Of a stretch of 64,000 bases of DNA, positions 29,905-47,900 are shown in pieces. The notes beneath the pieces are model-generated. The model was not told the DNA's origin and made no database searches. It was given only the letters and a program-made list of their open reading frames with translations. The DNA is taken from contig JAGTXO010000008.1 in assembly GCA_019448385.1 (NCBI GenBank), positions 930,001-994,000 of the forward strand, read 5' to 3'. The number at the start of each line of letters is the position of its first letter. Positions within the stretch are counted from its first letter, which is position 1. The stretch is from Diacronema lutheri. Taxonomy: Eukaryota; Haptophyta; Pavlovophyceae; Pavlovales; Pavlovaceae. Position numbers and translations under genes: made by a program.

Positions 29905-29992
29905 TATACTAACGACGCTTACAGGCGGGTCAGCAGGAGGGGCGCGCACGGGGCCGAGGCTGAAGGTATACACTAACGACGCTTACAGGCGG
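29905..29992 (+). repeat. Two direct copies of AAGGTATA(CA)CTAACGACGCTTACAGGCGGG
   Basis: Copies at 29902-29928 and 29963-29992. Each contains GT, TACTAAC or ACTAAC, and TTACAG within ~22 nt, the three splice-signal words in order. The same core recurs at 5763-5778 and 1262-1274. Confidence 0.75.
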
Positions 29993-30458
29993 GGCGTCGA
30001 CCCTGTGCACGCCGGCAGCGGGAACGGCCGGGACGGCAAGGACGTGGCAGGACGCGTCATGGGCGGACACCCACACACGCCTAGCCACCCCTCACCGGCC
30101 CCCGCCGGCCGCCGCCGCCGTCGCCGCGCCGGAAGCAGAGGCCGTCCACACCGCCGCAGGCGTCCACATCCGCCTGGACGCCGTGAGCCGCGTGGCGGTG
30201 CGGCGGCGCCTGTCCGCGCGCCATCTGCGCGCGCGCGAGCAGGAGCTGCGCGTGCCCACGCACGACGCACGCGGCGAGCTGGAGGCGCATGTGGCGCTCG
30301 AGGGCCGCGCGGGCGACGTCGCGCGAGGGCGCGCCCATGCGCGCCATCCACGCGTCCGCGCCCATGTGCGAGAAGGTGGCGAGCAGGTCGGCGAGGCCGG
30401 CCGACCACTCGCCGAACGAGCCGATGACCAGCGCGCGGATCGGAGGGAACGAGTTGAG
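29990..30458 (-). pseudogene. LINE-like C-terminal fragment, copy A
   Basis: The minus strand reads NSFPPIRALVIGSFGEWSAG, LADLLATFSHMGADAWMARM, LERHMRLQLAACVVRGHAQL and DVDACGGVDG. The same blocks occur at 30605-31430 and 62680-63074. In algal genomes such segments sit at the C terminus of LINE-type retroelement proteins (from memory). Truncated on both sides. Confidence 0.5.
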
Positions 30459-30604
30459 GTACTGAAGGTATGGTATGTCAGGACAGCGGGGTCAGCACCA
30501 GCTGCGGGGGAATCGAGTAGCCACCAATGTCGTCGATTCCCGCGCATCCCGGTCACCAGCGAGCGGGCAGCGAGGCCCGACGGGCCCAAAGGGCCCGCAC
30601 GTGC

Positions 30605-31430
30605 CTAACCGCCGCGCGCTGCCGGTCGCGTGCCGCCGCCCGCGTGCAGGCGATACACGCCGTCCAAACCACCGCACGCGTCAGCGCCCGCTTCCGCCGC
30701 CTGGTCGGCCGCACGACGCGGCGCGGCCCCCGCGCGCACCATGCGCGCGCGCGCGAGCAGCAGCTGCGCGTGCCCGCGCACCACACACGCGGCGAGCTGG
30801 TGGCGCATGACGCGCTCGAGCGACGCCTGGGCGGCGCCGCGAGTCGGCGCGCGCATGCGCGCCATCCACGCGTCCGCGCCCATGTGCGAGAGCGTCTTGA
30901 GGAGGGCAGCCAGCCCGGCCGACCATTCGCCAAAACTGCCGACGACGACCGCCTGCAGCGGCGGGAACTCGTGGAGGCGCCGCTGCATCGGGCCCACGTG
31001 GCCCTCTGGCGCCGCGAAGACCTCCCGGTCGAGCGCGACGCACTCGCGCAGCCGCTCCCTCGGCACCTCGCGCGCGCGCAGCTCCACTGCCCCGCAGCGT
31101 CGGGCGTCCGCCCACGGCTTGTAGCGCGTCGGGCAGAAGGCGAGCGTCTTGAGCTCGAAGAGGTTCAGCTGGCTGCGAAGCGCGATGACGAAGTCGACTG
31201 TCGGCACGCGCCGGCGACCGAGCGCACGGCGGCCCGCGGCCGGCACGCCGGCGAGCACGGAGCCGAAGATGTCACTGTCCTCGAGGCGCACGTAGGCGCC
31301 CGCCATGCGGGCGAGCGACGCGACCGCGGCGAGAACCGGGTCATGCCGAAGCTTGGCGAAGTGGTCGTGCGCGACGCCGGGCGCCGCAGCGATCGAGTCG
31401 CCGTAAGCGTCGACGGGCACCGGCCGCTGC
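30605..31430 (-). pseudogene. LINE-like C-terminal domain with possible PD-(D/E)xK nuclease, copy B
   Basis: This ORF of about 270 aa starts PVDAYGDSIAAAPG. It contains VDFVIALRSQLNLFELKTLA, an arrangement of Asp...Glu-x-Lys resembling a restriction-like endonuclease core, and then CPTRYKPWADARRCGAVELR. It ends with the same VVVGSFGEWSAG...MGADAWMARM...LAACVVRGHAQLLLAR region as copies A and C. The reverse transcriptase is not present nearby, so it is a 5'-truncated copy. Nuclease identity is inference from motif spacing only. Confidence 0.5.
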
Positions 31431-31608
31431 GCGCCGCTGCGCGGGAGGCGCGCGCCCGCCGCCGCGAGCGGCGCGCATGCCGGGCTCGGCAGGCCAAAGT
31501 AGCGCGCCGTGGCCCCATAGTCAAATCAAAAGACAGTACTACTCACAGGTCCATTTTGGCGCGAGAGCCCGCGTCACGGTGTGCCCCGACCGACTCATCG
31601 TCGGCGCG

Positions 31609-33340
31609 ATGAACCGGCTGGACGTCGACAGCTACTGGAAGGACAGGCGCAAGCGCGACGAGTCTTTGCGCGAGCGCGACTTTGAGCGCGGGCGCGGTTG
31701 CGAGCGCAGCCGCAGCCGCGAGCGCGCAAGCGGCCGCGGCAGCCGCGAGCGCCGGTCCTACCGCAGCCGCAGCCGCAGCCGCAGCCGCGGCCGCAGCCGA
31801 AGCCGCAGCTGCAGCCGCAGCCGCGACCGGCAGCACTGTCGCGAGCGCAGCCGCGAGCGCGCGGCGCGTCTCCAAGATCGCGCCGATCCGCGCCGCATGA
31901 CCGACCTGCGCCGGCGGCTGGGCGAGCGCGGGCGCGCGCATGACGGCGACGCGGCGGTCGCCGATAGCCGTGCGCGCGACCTTCGCACCGACCGTGGCGA
32001 CGAGGCCGTCGTGCGCGGCGCGCGCCTGCTCGAGACGGACGACGACCCGCGGCGCGGCCGCAAGCCAGCGCCGACGCGCAAGGGCCGCAACACGGAATCG
32101 TTCGATCCGGCGAGCACGCTCGGGCGGCCCGACCTGCGCGTGCGCGTGGGTGCGCCGCACGGCCGGTACGCGCATCCGCTCCGCCACGACGATCTGATCA
32201 TCGTGCCAGGCTTCTTTGGCGACGAGAGCGATTGGTCGACCTACCACGCGCTGATTCGCGAGACGCGCGCCGCGCACGCCGAGCTCGCCGCGCGCGGGCA
32301 GCGTGGCGAGCAGTGCGACTGGATGGCGTGGCACGAGGGCTGCCACCTGATCTCGCGCGCGGTGAGCGACTGCCCTACGTTCCAGAAGGTGCTCCGTAGG
32401 ATGGCCGACTATTTTGGCGTCGAGCCCAGTGCAAAGGTGTGCGGCGCGCGCGCGGAATCGCAACATGGCCGCGCGGAATGGAACCGAGAGGGCATGGGCC
32501 GAGTGCGCGTGAGGCGTGAGGCGAGCAATGCGGGGAGGAAGTGGCGTGCACATGTGCCGCGCGGTTTCGAGCAGCCGTCCGCACGCTCGACTCCCCACGG
32601 CGCCTAGGCGCGCGCCCGCGCGGCGCCTGCCAACCCACGCGTCACCGCGCGCCTTGTGATTTGATAATCGCCGGCCGATGCGCACGCGTCGTGTCTCCCC
32701 GCCTCGCGCCGCGCGTCGTGTCGGCGCCACCGCTGCCACGAGCAGGCCAGCCGTTTCAACTGGTACAAGGATGCGTCCGATTGGAAACCGTTGCACCACG
32801 ACTCGGCCGCCTTCAACCCAGAGCGCGCGCGCACGCAGAACCTGACGATCGGCATCTCGTTTGGCGCCGAGCGCGAGCTCGCCTTCCTGCACGCGACGAG
32901 CGGCACGCGCGTGTCGCTCCCGTGCCCCAACGGGTCGCTTTACGCTTTCGGACGAGATGTCAACGTGCGTGCGCGCCGCGCGCAACGCGCGCGACCGGCG
33001 CCCTCGCCTCCGCGCGCGCGCATGGGCGCCGGTTGTGCTCCGCGGCGCGCCATGTTTGCAATGGCCCGTCGCGGAGCACGAGCTCATACGGCGCTCGTAT
33101 TCCCGCGACGTGCGTGGTCGCACCTTGTGCTTGCAGATCAACTGGAAGCACGGCGTGAACGCGCTGCCGCCCGCCGAGCACGACGGCCCGGGGCGCGTGT
33201 CCATCATTCTGTGGGGCAACGCCAAGCAGGCGATCGAGGAGGCGGGCTCCCCTCCGCTCGTTGTCAACAACCACGGGCCATCGCAGCATGGCGCGCCGCA
33301 CGGCGGCGGCGGTGGCCACGGCGGCCGCGGCGCGCGCTGA
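31609..33340 (+). CDS. SR-rich AlkB-family 2-oxoglutarate/Fe(II) oxygenase
   Basis: Three exons: 31609-32436, 32746-32964 and 33137-33340, giving 416 aa in frame. The N-terminal ~100 residues form an arginine/serine (RS) domain (SRSRERASGRGSRERR, YRSRSRSRSRGRSRSRSC), as in splicing factors. The C-terminal half is an AlkB-type double-stranded beta helix: VPGFFGDESDWSTYHALIRE, then the Fe ligands H293-x-D295 (WKPLHHDSAAF), NLTIGISFGAERELAF, LPCPNGSLYAFGRDVN, H354 (NWKHGVNALP) and the oxoglutarate arginine R369 (GRVSIILWG). All ligands are present. The family demethylates or hydroxylates nucleic acids or proteins; the RS domain suggests an RNA-processing location. It ends in a Gly/His tail. Confidence 0.85.
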
Positions 33341-33482
33341 GCGGCAGTGCGCGCTGATGGGCGCATAAGGTGTCGGGGACAGAGGGCACGAGGCGGAGCC
33401 TGCACTCGTGCACATAGCGCGCCTGCATGGCGCAGTCATGCTGCATGCATGGTCGATGCAATTCAAGCGTCGACGCTGGATG

Positions 33483-34703
33483 TCACGCCTCAGGGTCGCC
33501 GCCTTCCCGCCAGCTCGCCACCGGCTTGTTCTCGCAGCCCATGAGCAGCGGCTTCTGGAACTCTCGCATGTGCAGCCACAGGTTCGACGCGTACTTCTCG
33601 CCGCGGATCACCGGCATCGCCTCGTGCTCTGTGCGCATGTCGGCGAGCAGCACGTTGTGGTCGTACACGCTCGGCCAGATGAGCGCGCGGCCGATGCGTG
33701 GCTCGACGGTGATATTCAAATTCGGGAAGCGCGTGCCACCGCCTTCCTCCACGTCCGAGAGGTAGAAGAAGAACGTGTAGACGCGCGGGCCCCACACCGA
33801 CTTTGGGTCCGCATTCTGATCGTGGTGCACCTTGTAGAATTGGCCCGGCTCGTAACGCAGGGTCTGCAGGTGCTCCGAGTTGCCCTCGGGCATGCGCAGC
33901 ACCTCAAGCGCGCGCCGCTTCACCTCCTTAATCAGCGGCTCGCGCTCGCACACGGGCACATTGCACCACGACGTCGACGACGTTCGGACGGCGGTCACGC
34001 CGTCGCCGGCGAGCGAGCGCTGGAAGTCGTGGCCGCCGATGCGGCGCACCTCGGCGGCCTCTTCAGGCGTGAGGAACGCATCAAACACGAGGACCCACGG
34101 GTCCATCGAGAGCACTCGGGGCCCGTACTGCGAGAGCGCCGCGGCGCGTCGGAACGTTTCGCCAATGTCGCCCTCTCCGACGGCGTTGGGTCCGTCCGCG
34201 TCGCACACGGGCTCGAGGAGCGTGTCACACGTGCCGCAGGCGGGTGCGCAGTTGCGCACCATAAAGCCCGGGTTATTCTCGCACTCGCCCACGCGCGCCC
34301 ACGCCTCGCAATCCGCGTTCTTGTTCTCGCAGCCCGGGCGCGCACCGTTTGGCGCGCCCGGCGAGCCCGGCGCGCCCGGCGCGTTCGTCGTCACGTGCGC
34401 CGTGCCGTCGCCCGCCGTGAGATTGAGCGCAATCTCGGCCTCTGCGGTTGTGGACGCAAACGCGCGTGCGCTCGAAGCCCTCGCGTCCGCTTCTGCGCGC
34501 GCCGCGCTCGCCGCATCGCGCTCCATGGCGTCGGACGGGCGAGGCGGCTCCAGGCTGCCGCCGCGCCCGAGCAGCGCAGCCGCAACCGCCAGGCCGGCAA
34601 CGCCCGTCGCGACGAGGAAGAGCCGCACTGAACCCCGCTTTTGGGGCGTGGGAGGCGTCCTGCTCGCACCCGTCGCCCTCTTCGCGCCGCCGCGTCGAGG
34701 CAT
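33483..34703 (-). CDS. Prolyl 4-hydroxylase with ShK domain
   Basis: A 406-aa single-exon gene, start chosen at MPRRGGAK (34703). A short basic cytosolic tail and one membrane anchor (LFLVATGVAGLAVAAALL) make it a type II ER/Golgi protein. A Gly-Ala-Pro linker leads to a ShK-type six-cysteine module (CENKNADCEAWARVGEC, NNPGFMVRNCAPACGTC). Then comes the P4H catalytic domain with HHDQN (Fe ligands His and Asp), FFFYLSDVEEGGGTRFPNL, and the distal His and Lys region TEHEAMPVIRGEKYASNLWLH. It would hydroxylate prolines in secreted or wall glycoproteins. Algal P4Hs often carry ShK modules. It is convergent with the AlkB gene. Confidence 0.9.
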   Translation of the reverse strand: MPRRGGAKRATGASRTPPTPQKRGSVRLFLVATGVAGLAVAAALLGRGGSLEPPRPSDAMERDAASAARAEADARASSARAFASTTAEAEIALNLTAGDGTAHVTTNAPGAPGSPGAPNGARPGCENKNADCEAWARVGECENNPGFMVRNCAPACGTCDTLLEPVCDADGPNAVGEGDIGETFRRAAALSQYGPRVLSMDPWVLVFDAFLTPEEAAEVRRIGGHDFQRSLAGDGVTAVRTSSTSWCNVPVCEREPLIKEVKRRALEVLRMPEGNSEHLQTLRYEPGQFYKVHHDQNADPKSVWGPRVYTFFFYLSDVEEGGGTRFPNLNITVEPRIGRALIWPSVYDHNVLLADMRTEHEAMPVIRGEKYASNLWLHMREFQKPLLMGCENKPVASWREGGDPEA

Positions 34704-35100
34704 CGGCCGCCGATGCCTCGAACTACCCAACGGCCCAGAAAATTTTGCTGTGGGTCGTGACTCGTGAGTCTCCGATGTGAGTACAATTATGGGAATGCAA
34801 GGGCCTCTCGCGGCTCGCGCGCGCAGACTGGCGCATGGCGCCACGCGTCAGTCTCACATGGGCAAAGGCGCCTCCTCGCTGGGGTCCAACCCTACAGGCG
34901 CGGAGAGCCGTCCGTGCGAGCGAAAACCGGAAACATCAAAGCTACCTCGCGGGCTCGCCGCGTCTGCGAACCGCATGGGCGCGGCTCCTCGTGCGCGCAG
35001 CCACCCAGCTGCGCGCGGCGGGCGGCCAGCGCACACCGAGGCGACTGACGGCGAGCTGCATCACCCGCATAGGTCGTGCGCGTGCCGTGACTGCTCGGCA
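34704..35100. other. Intergenic gap between two minus-strand genes
   Basis: About 400 bp with no convincing coding region. A CTCACATGGGCAAAGGCGCC-type stretch and ordinary GC-rich sequence only. It must hold the P4H promoter. Confidence 0.5.
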
Positions 35101-35610
35101 TCAGCCGATGATCTCGCCAGCGACGTCGATCCCGACGCCAGTCGCCACGCGCGGGCTGCCAAAATTTTGGTTGAAGCCCGTCACGCCGACGCCAGTGGCC
35201 ACGACGGGAGAGCCGGCAGAGAAGCTGAACATGCCGATCGCCCCCGCATTTACGATGCGCGGCGCGGCGATGTTCGCGTTGAACATGCCGATGCCCGCGC
35301 CCGATGCGATGTATCCCTGCGCGATGCGCACGTTGCCAAGCGACAGGCCGTTGAACGGGACGACGGCGAGCGAGGCCCCAGAGAGCGTCAGCGCTTGTAT
35401 ACCATTCAGCTGGAAGATCGACAAGTTCGCCGCGCCTGCCGTCAAGCCCTTTGCGCCGCACACCGACACGCCGGTAAATCCCTGCGTGCCAGCCTTGAGG
35501 CCGCATACGCCGCGCACGACGACCAGGTTGGTCTGTGCCGGCAACGGCGGCAATTCGTCGCCAAAGTCAAAGTCGTCCGGTCCCAAGAGGATATCGATAT
35601 CGTCGTCCAT
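35101..35610 (-). CDS. Small hypothetical protein with beta-strand-like repeats
   Basis: 169 aa from MDDDIDILLG. The N terminus is acidic (DDFDFGDELPP). The rest is a regular alternation of short hydrophobic strands and glycines (GLSLGNVRIAQGYIASGAGI, GMFNANIAAPRIVNAGAIG, SPVVATGVGVTGFN), suggesting a beta-solenoid or adhesin-like fold. No signal peptide and no known family recognised. It is divergent from the HAD gene, start to start 118 bp. Confidence 0.55.
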   Translation of the reverse strand: MDDDIDILLGPDDFDFGDELPPLPAQTNLVVVRGVCGLKAGTQGFTGVSVCGAKGLTAGAANLSIFQLNGIQALTLSGASLAVVPFNGLSLGNVRIAQGYIASGAGIGMFNANIAAPRIVNAGAIGMFSFSAGSPVVATGVGVTGFNQNFGSPRVATGVGIDVAGEIIG

Positions 35611-35706
35611 CTGCTCGACGGCTGCCCGAGCGCAAGCACTGGCCGGCCCGCCCGCCGCGTGCCCACGGTGCTGTAACACCTACCTCCGCAGCTCAACTTC
35701 TAGATA

Positions 35707-35712
35707 TTTAAA
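35707..35712 (+). promoter_or_regulatory. TTTAAA element upstream of the HAD gene
   Basis: GATATTTAAAAGCGG, 17 bp before the ATG at 35729, between divergent starts. The same hexamer occurs upstream of AROM (36566) and AFG1 (49721). Confidence 0.35.
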
Positions 35713-35728
35713 AGCGGTCCGAATCACG

Positions 35729-36445
35729 ATGGCGGACGCCGAGGTGATCGACCGACACGATTCCGTCGGGGGGAGCAGTCGCGATTTCGCCGCGGGGATC
35801 GACCGCGACAGCGGCGCGGGCATTGGCCGCGCGCCCGTCATCTTCCTTGACGTGGACGGCGTGCTCAATCGCACGGTCACCGCCACGCACATCCGGCTTG
35901 ACGCCGATCTCGTCGCGCGGCTCAAAGTGATCACCGACCAGTCGGGCGCGTGCCTCGTCCTGAGCACCTTTTGGCGCGAGTTTGGCCCGTACATATCGTA
36001 CGTGCTGAGGCGGCACAGCGTCCATGCCCGCGTGGTGGGCCGCACGCCCGGCCTGGCCTCGTCGCCGCTCGCCGACGGCGACGTCCTCTACGCCACGCGC
36101 TCGGACGAGATCACCGCCTGGCTCGCGCATAACGCGCCGCCGGGCTTTGCGCACTACCTCGTGCTCGACGACCGTGAGGACGCGGCGCTCGGCCCGCTCG
36201 GCGCGCACTTTGTGCGCACGGACCCGGCGGTGGGCCTCACCGACGCGGACGTGGAGCGGGCGCTGCGCATCCTCGCTTCACCGCCGTCCGCGCCCGCCGA
36301 CGCGCCCGGTGAGCTGCTCGCGCGCACGGCCACGCACGTGGCCGCCGCAGGCGAGCACGCTGCGGCGGCCGGCAAGGCGGCGCGCGCCGTTGCGGATGGC
36401 CACGAGCCGCGCGCGGCGAGCGTTCGGCTGGGCTCGCGCGAGTAG
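35729..36445 (+). CDS. HAD-fold protein (Swiss-army-knife RNA-repair type)
   Basis: A 238-aa single exon. HAD motif I is FLDVDGVLNRT (nucleophile Asp plus DxDG), motif II is the threonine in LVLSTFWREFG, and the C-terminal acidic motif is YLVLDDREDAAL. The pattern FLDVDGVLN, LSSxWR and VxxVLDD is typical of the HAD domain found in SAK-type RNA-repair proteins and related small phosphatases. No ligase domain is attached. The last ~60 residues are a simple Ala-rich tail. Substrate unknown. AROM follows on the same strand 170 bp downstream. Confidence 0.7.
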   Translation: MADAEVIDRHDSVGGSSRDFAAGIDRDSGAGIGRAPVIFLDVDGVLNRTVTATHIRLDADLVARLKVITDQSGACLVLSTFWREFGPYISYVLRRHSVHARVVGRTPGLASSPLADGDVLYATRSDEITAWLAHNAPPGFAHYLVLDDREDAALGPLGAHFVRTDPAVGLTDADVERALRILASPPSAPADAPGELLARTATHVAAAGEHAAAAGKAARAVADGHEPRAASVRLGSRE

Positions 36446-36565
36446 AGCCCGCGTGTACTTCGTTGCCTTGATTCTGCAAACACGACAGGTCCAGACCCCG
36501 CCACGCCCCAGCCCCCAAGGGCGAGAGCCGAGAGGGAGTGGGCGCGAAGCAAGCAGCCGCTCTGT

Positions 36566-36571
36566 TTTAAA
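36566..36571 (+). promoter_or_regulatory. TTTAAA core-promoter candidate of AROM
   Basis: CTGTTTTAAACCTTC lies 45 bp before the AROM ATG (36616), almost the same distance as TTTAAA before AFG1. Confidence 0.4.
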
Positions 36572-36615
36572 CCTTCACCTTGGACCACGCGGCGGCTTTA
36601 CGAAAGGAGAATTTA

Positions 36616-44808
<8,193 letters not shown>

Positions 44809-44931
44809 CAGGGAGCCAGAGGCGAGAGGCGTGCGCCAGAATGAGCTTACACGCGCAAGAGCGCCCGCCGCCGCAGACCGCGCGCGTCGGCGGGCACCCG
44901 CGCTGCGTTGAGCAGCTTCATTTTATCGTCT

Positions 44932-47900
44932 TCACTTTGGCGCGACGACAAAGTTGATAATCTTGCCGGGCCTGTAGATGAACTTCTTCACCGCCATCCC
45001 GTCGACAAACTTGCTCACCGACTCCACCTTCTCCGCAAGCGCGCGCGCCTCCGCTTCGGGCGTGTCCGGGCTGAGCGTCAGCTCGCCACGCGTTTTGCCG
45101 TTCACCTGAATCCCGAGCGTGACGGTGTTGGAGACGGTGAGCGCCTCATCGTACTGCGGCCACGGCTCGTACGCCAGCGAGCGCTCGTGTCCGAGCCGCT
45201 GCCACATCTCTTCGCCGAGGTGAGGCGCAAAAGGCGACACGAGCTTTGCGAGCACCTGTGCGCGGGGCAAGCGACCGGACGAGCCAAGCAGCCGGACGAG
45301 CCAAGCAGCCGCATGGCGTAGGCGTGGGTGGGCGTGGCGGTGAAATCGAGGCCAGCACGGCGCGGCGCGCACGGGCGCGTGCGACGGCCGGGCAGCAGCG
45401 GCAGGCGGCGGGCGCGTCGCGAGCGCACAGGGGAGCAGCAATGGGGTAGCGCACAGGGGAGCAGCAATGGGGTAGCGCACAGGGGAGCAGCAATGGGGTA
45501 GCGCACAGGGGAGCAGCAATGGGGTAGCGCACAGGGGAGCAGCAATGGGGTAGCGCACAGGGGAGCAGCAATGGGGTAGCGCACAGGGGAGCAGCAATGG
45601 GGTAGCGCACAGGGGAGCAGCAATGGGCCAGCGCACAGCCGCGCGTGCGAACGGCCGGCCGGTGCGCACCTCGGCTGGCTCGCGCGGCACGGCGGTCTCG
45701 AGGGCGCCGAGGTGGTTTGAGAAGACCATCATCGCCGAGATGGCCGTGTTGAAACCGAGCGCGTCCACGTTCTGCGTCACCTTTTTAATTGTGAGATGCA
45801 TGAGGCGCTCCGTGTCGTCCGCCATGCGCGCTTCGGACGACGGGTCAACGCGCGAGACGACGGACGCGACGCGGTCGCGGAAGCGGACGACGCCGGAGAT
45901 TTGCGAGGTCTGCCAAGGCTTGACGGCGTCGAGCGGCCCCATGAACATCTCATACCTGCGCGTGGATGCGTTGTGCGGCCCGCGGCGCGCGCGTGAGGCG
46001 GCTGGGTGTAGCGGATGGGTGTGGGGCAGGTTGAGGGTGAAGGGAAGGGAAGGGGGGGGGGGGGGGGGGGCAGCACAGACGCAGGCAGCGCACGAGTCCA
46101 GGCGCAACAATGGCCGCGGCGGCGCTCGTGCTGTGCAACGTCCGCAAGAGCGCGCAAGCCGACGCTCGCGAGCGCGTGCCACGTGCCGGCAGCGCGGGCG
46201 CATGTACGCCAGAGGGAGCTGAAATGTCAGGGTGCCACGGCGTGGGAAAAGGGGCTGTGCGGCAGGGCGTTCGGATGCTGCGCGCACATGCGCATGGCGT
46301 CGGCCCCGTACTCGCCGACAATGTCGTCCGGGTTCACAACGTTGCCGCGGCTTTTCGACATCTTCTCGCCGTCGGCGCCGAGGATCATGCCCTGAAGCGA
46401 GCGCAGAGCGGGCGTGCGGCCAGCAAGCGCGCGAGCGGGGAGCGGACGCGCGCATTGTGGGGCGGGCGCGCGCATTGTGAGGCGGGGCGGATGGGGGCGT
46501 GCGCAGTGGATGGGGGCGTGCGCAGCGGATGGGGGCGTGCGCAGTGGATGGGGGCGTGCGCAGCGGATGGGGGCGTGCGCAGCAGGATGAGGGCGTGCGC
46601 AGCGGATGGGGGCGTGCGCAGCGGATGGGGGCGTGCGCAGCAGGATGAGGGCGTGCGCAGCGGATGGGGGCGTGCGCAGCAGGATGGGGGCGTGCGCAGC
46701 GGATGGGGGCGTGCGCAGCGGATGGGGGCGTGCGCAGCGGATGGGGGCGTGCCCAGCGGATGGGGGCGTGCGCAGCGGATGGGGGCGTGCGCAGCAGGAT
46801 GGGGGCGTGCGCAGCGGATGGGGGCGTGCGCAGCGGATGGGGGCGTGCCCAGCAGGATGGGGGCGTGCGCAGCGGATGGGGGCGTGCGCAGCGGATGGGG
46901 GCGTGCGCAGCGGATGGGGGCGTGCGCAGCGGATGGGGGCGTGCGCAGCAGGATGAGGGCGTGCCCAGCGGATGGGGGCGTGTGCAGCAGGATGGGGGCG
47001 TGCGCAGCAGGATGGGCTTATTCGCCTCATCGGGTCGCGCTGCACCTGGTGCACGAGGCGCGCAAACGGCTCGGGAGCGGCGACGAGCCCCGCGTCGAAG
47101 AGGGCCTTGTGCCAAAAGCGCGCGTACAGCAAATGTAGCACGGCGTGCTCAGCGCCACCGACGTAGAGGTCGACGGGCAGCCATGCGTCCGCCGCTTCCT
47201 TGGACCACGCCGCTTTTGTATTTGCGGGGTCCATGAAGCGCAAATAGTACCAACACGAGCCCGCCCACTGCGGCATCGTGTTCGTCTCGCGCGCGTACCA
47301 CTTGCCGTCGCGCTGGAAGTAGCGCCAGTCCGTCGCGCGCGCGAGGCAGCCCTCGGGGTTGTCGCCGGGCGAAAAGTCGTCGAGCTCGGGCAGCGCAATC
47401 GGCAGCTCAGTTTCGTCAACGGCGATGGGCGTCTCGTAACAGATTCGGTGCGGCTGCGTGCGCGGGTCGCCGCTCGCGGCGTCGCCACCACCGGCCGTCG
47501 GCGTCAGCTCGACGGGGAAATAAATGGGGATTGGTTCACCCCAATACCTTTGCCTCGAAAAGACCCAATCGCGCAGCTTGTAGTTGACGCGCGCGCCACC
47601 GGCGCCCTTGGCCTCAAGCGCGGCGGTGAGCGCGCTGCGCGCCTCCGCGCTCGGCATGCCGTCGTATTCGCCAGAGTTGACGAGCACGCCATCCTCTGTC
47701 AGCGCCTGGGCGAGCGCGCCGCCGTCCAAAGCACCGCCCGCTTCGCCGTCCGCGCCTGCGCCCGCCGGCCGCGCGATCACCTGCTTGACGGGCAGACCAA
47801 AGGCCTGCGCGAACGCAAAGTCGCGCTCGTCGTGCGCGGGCACCGCCATCACAGCGCCCGTCCCGTACCCACCAATCACGTAGTCCGACACCCATACGGG

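Noticed and set aside
46480-47012. Long ORFs of (G/A)ADGGVR-type or [13 protein letters not shown]-type repeats on both strands
   Set aside because: They are translations of the 19-bp LeuRS intron minisatellite; LeuRS reads correctly only when it is spliced out.
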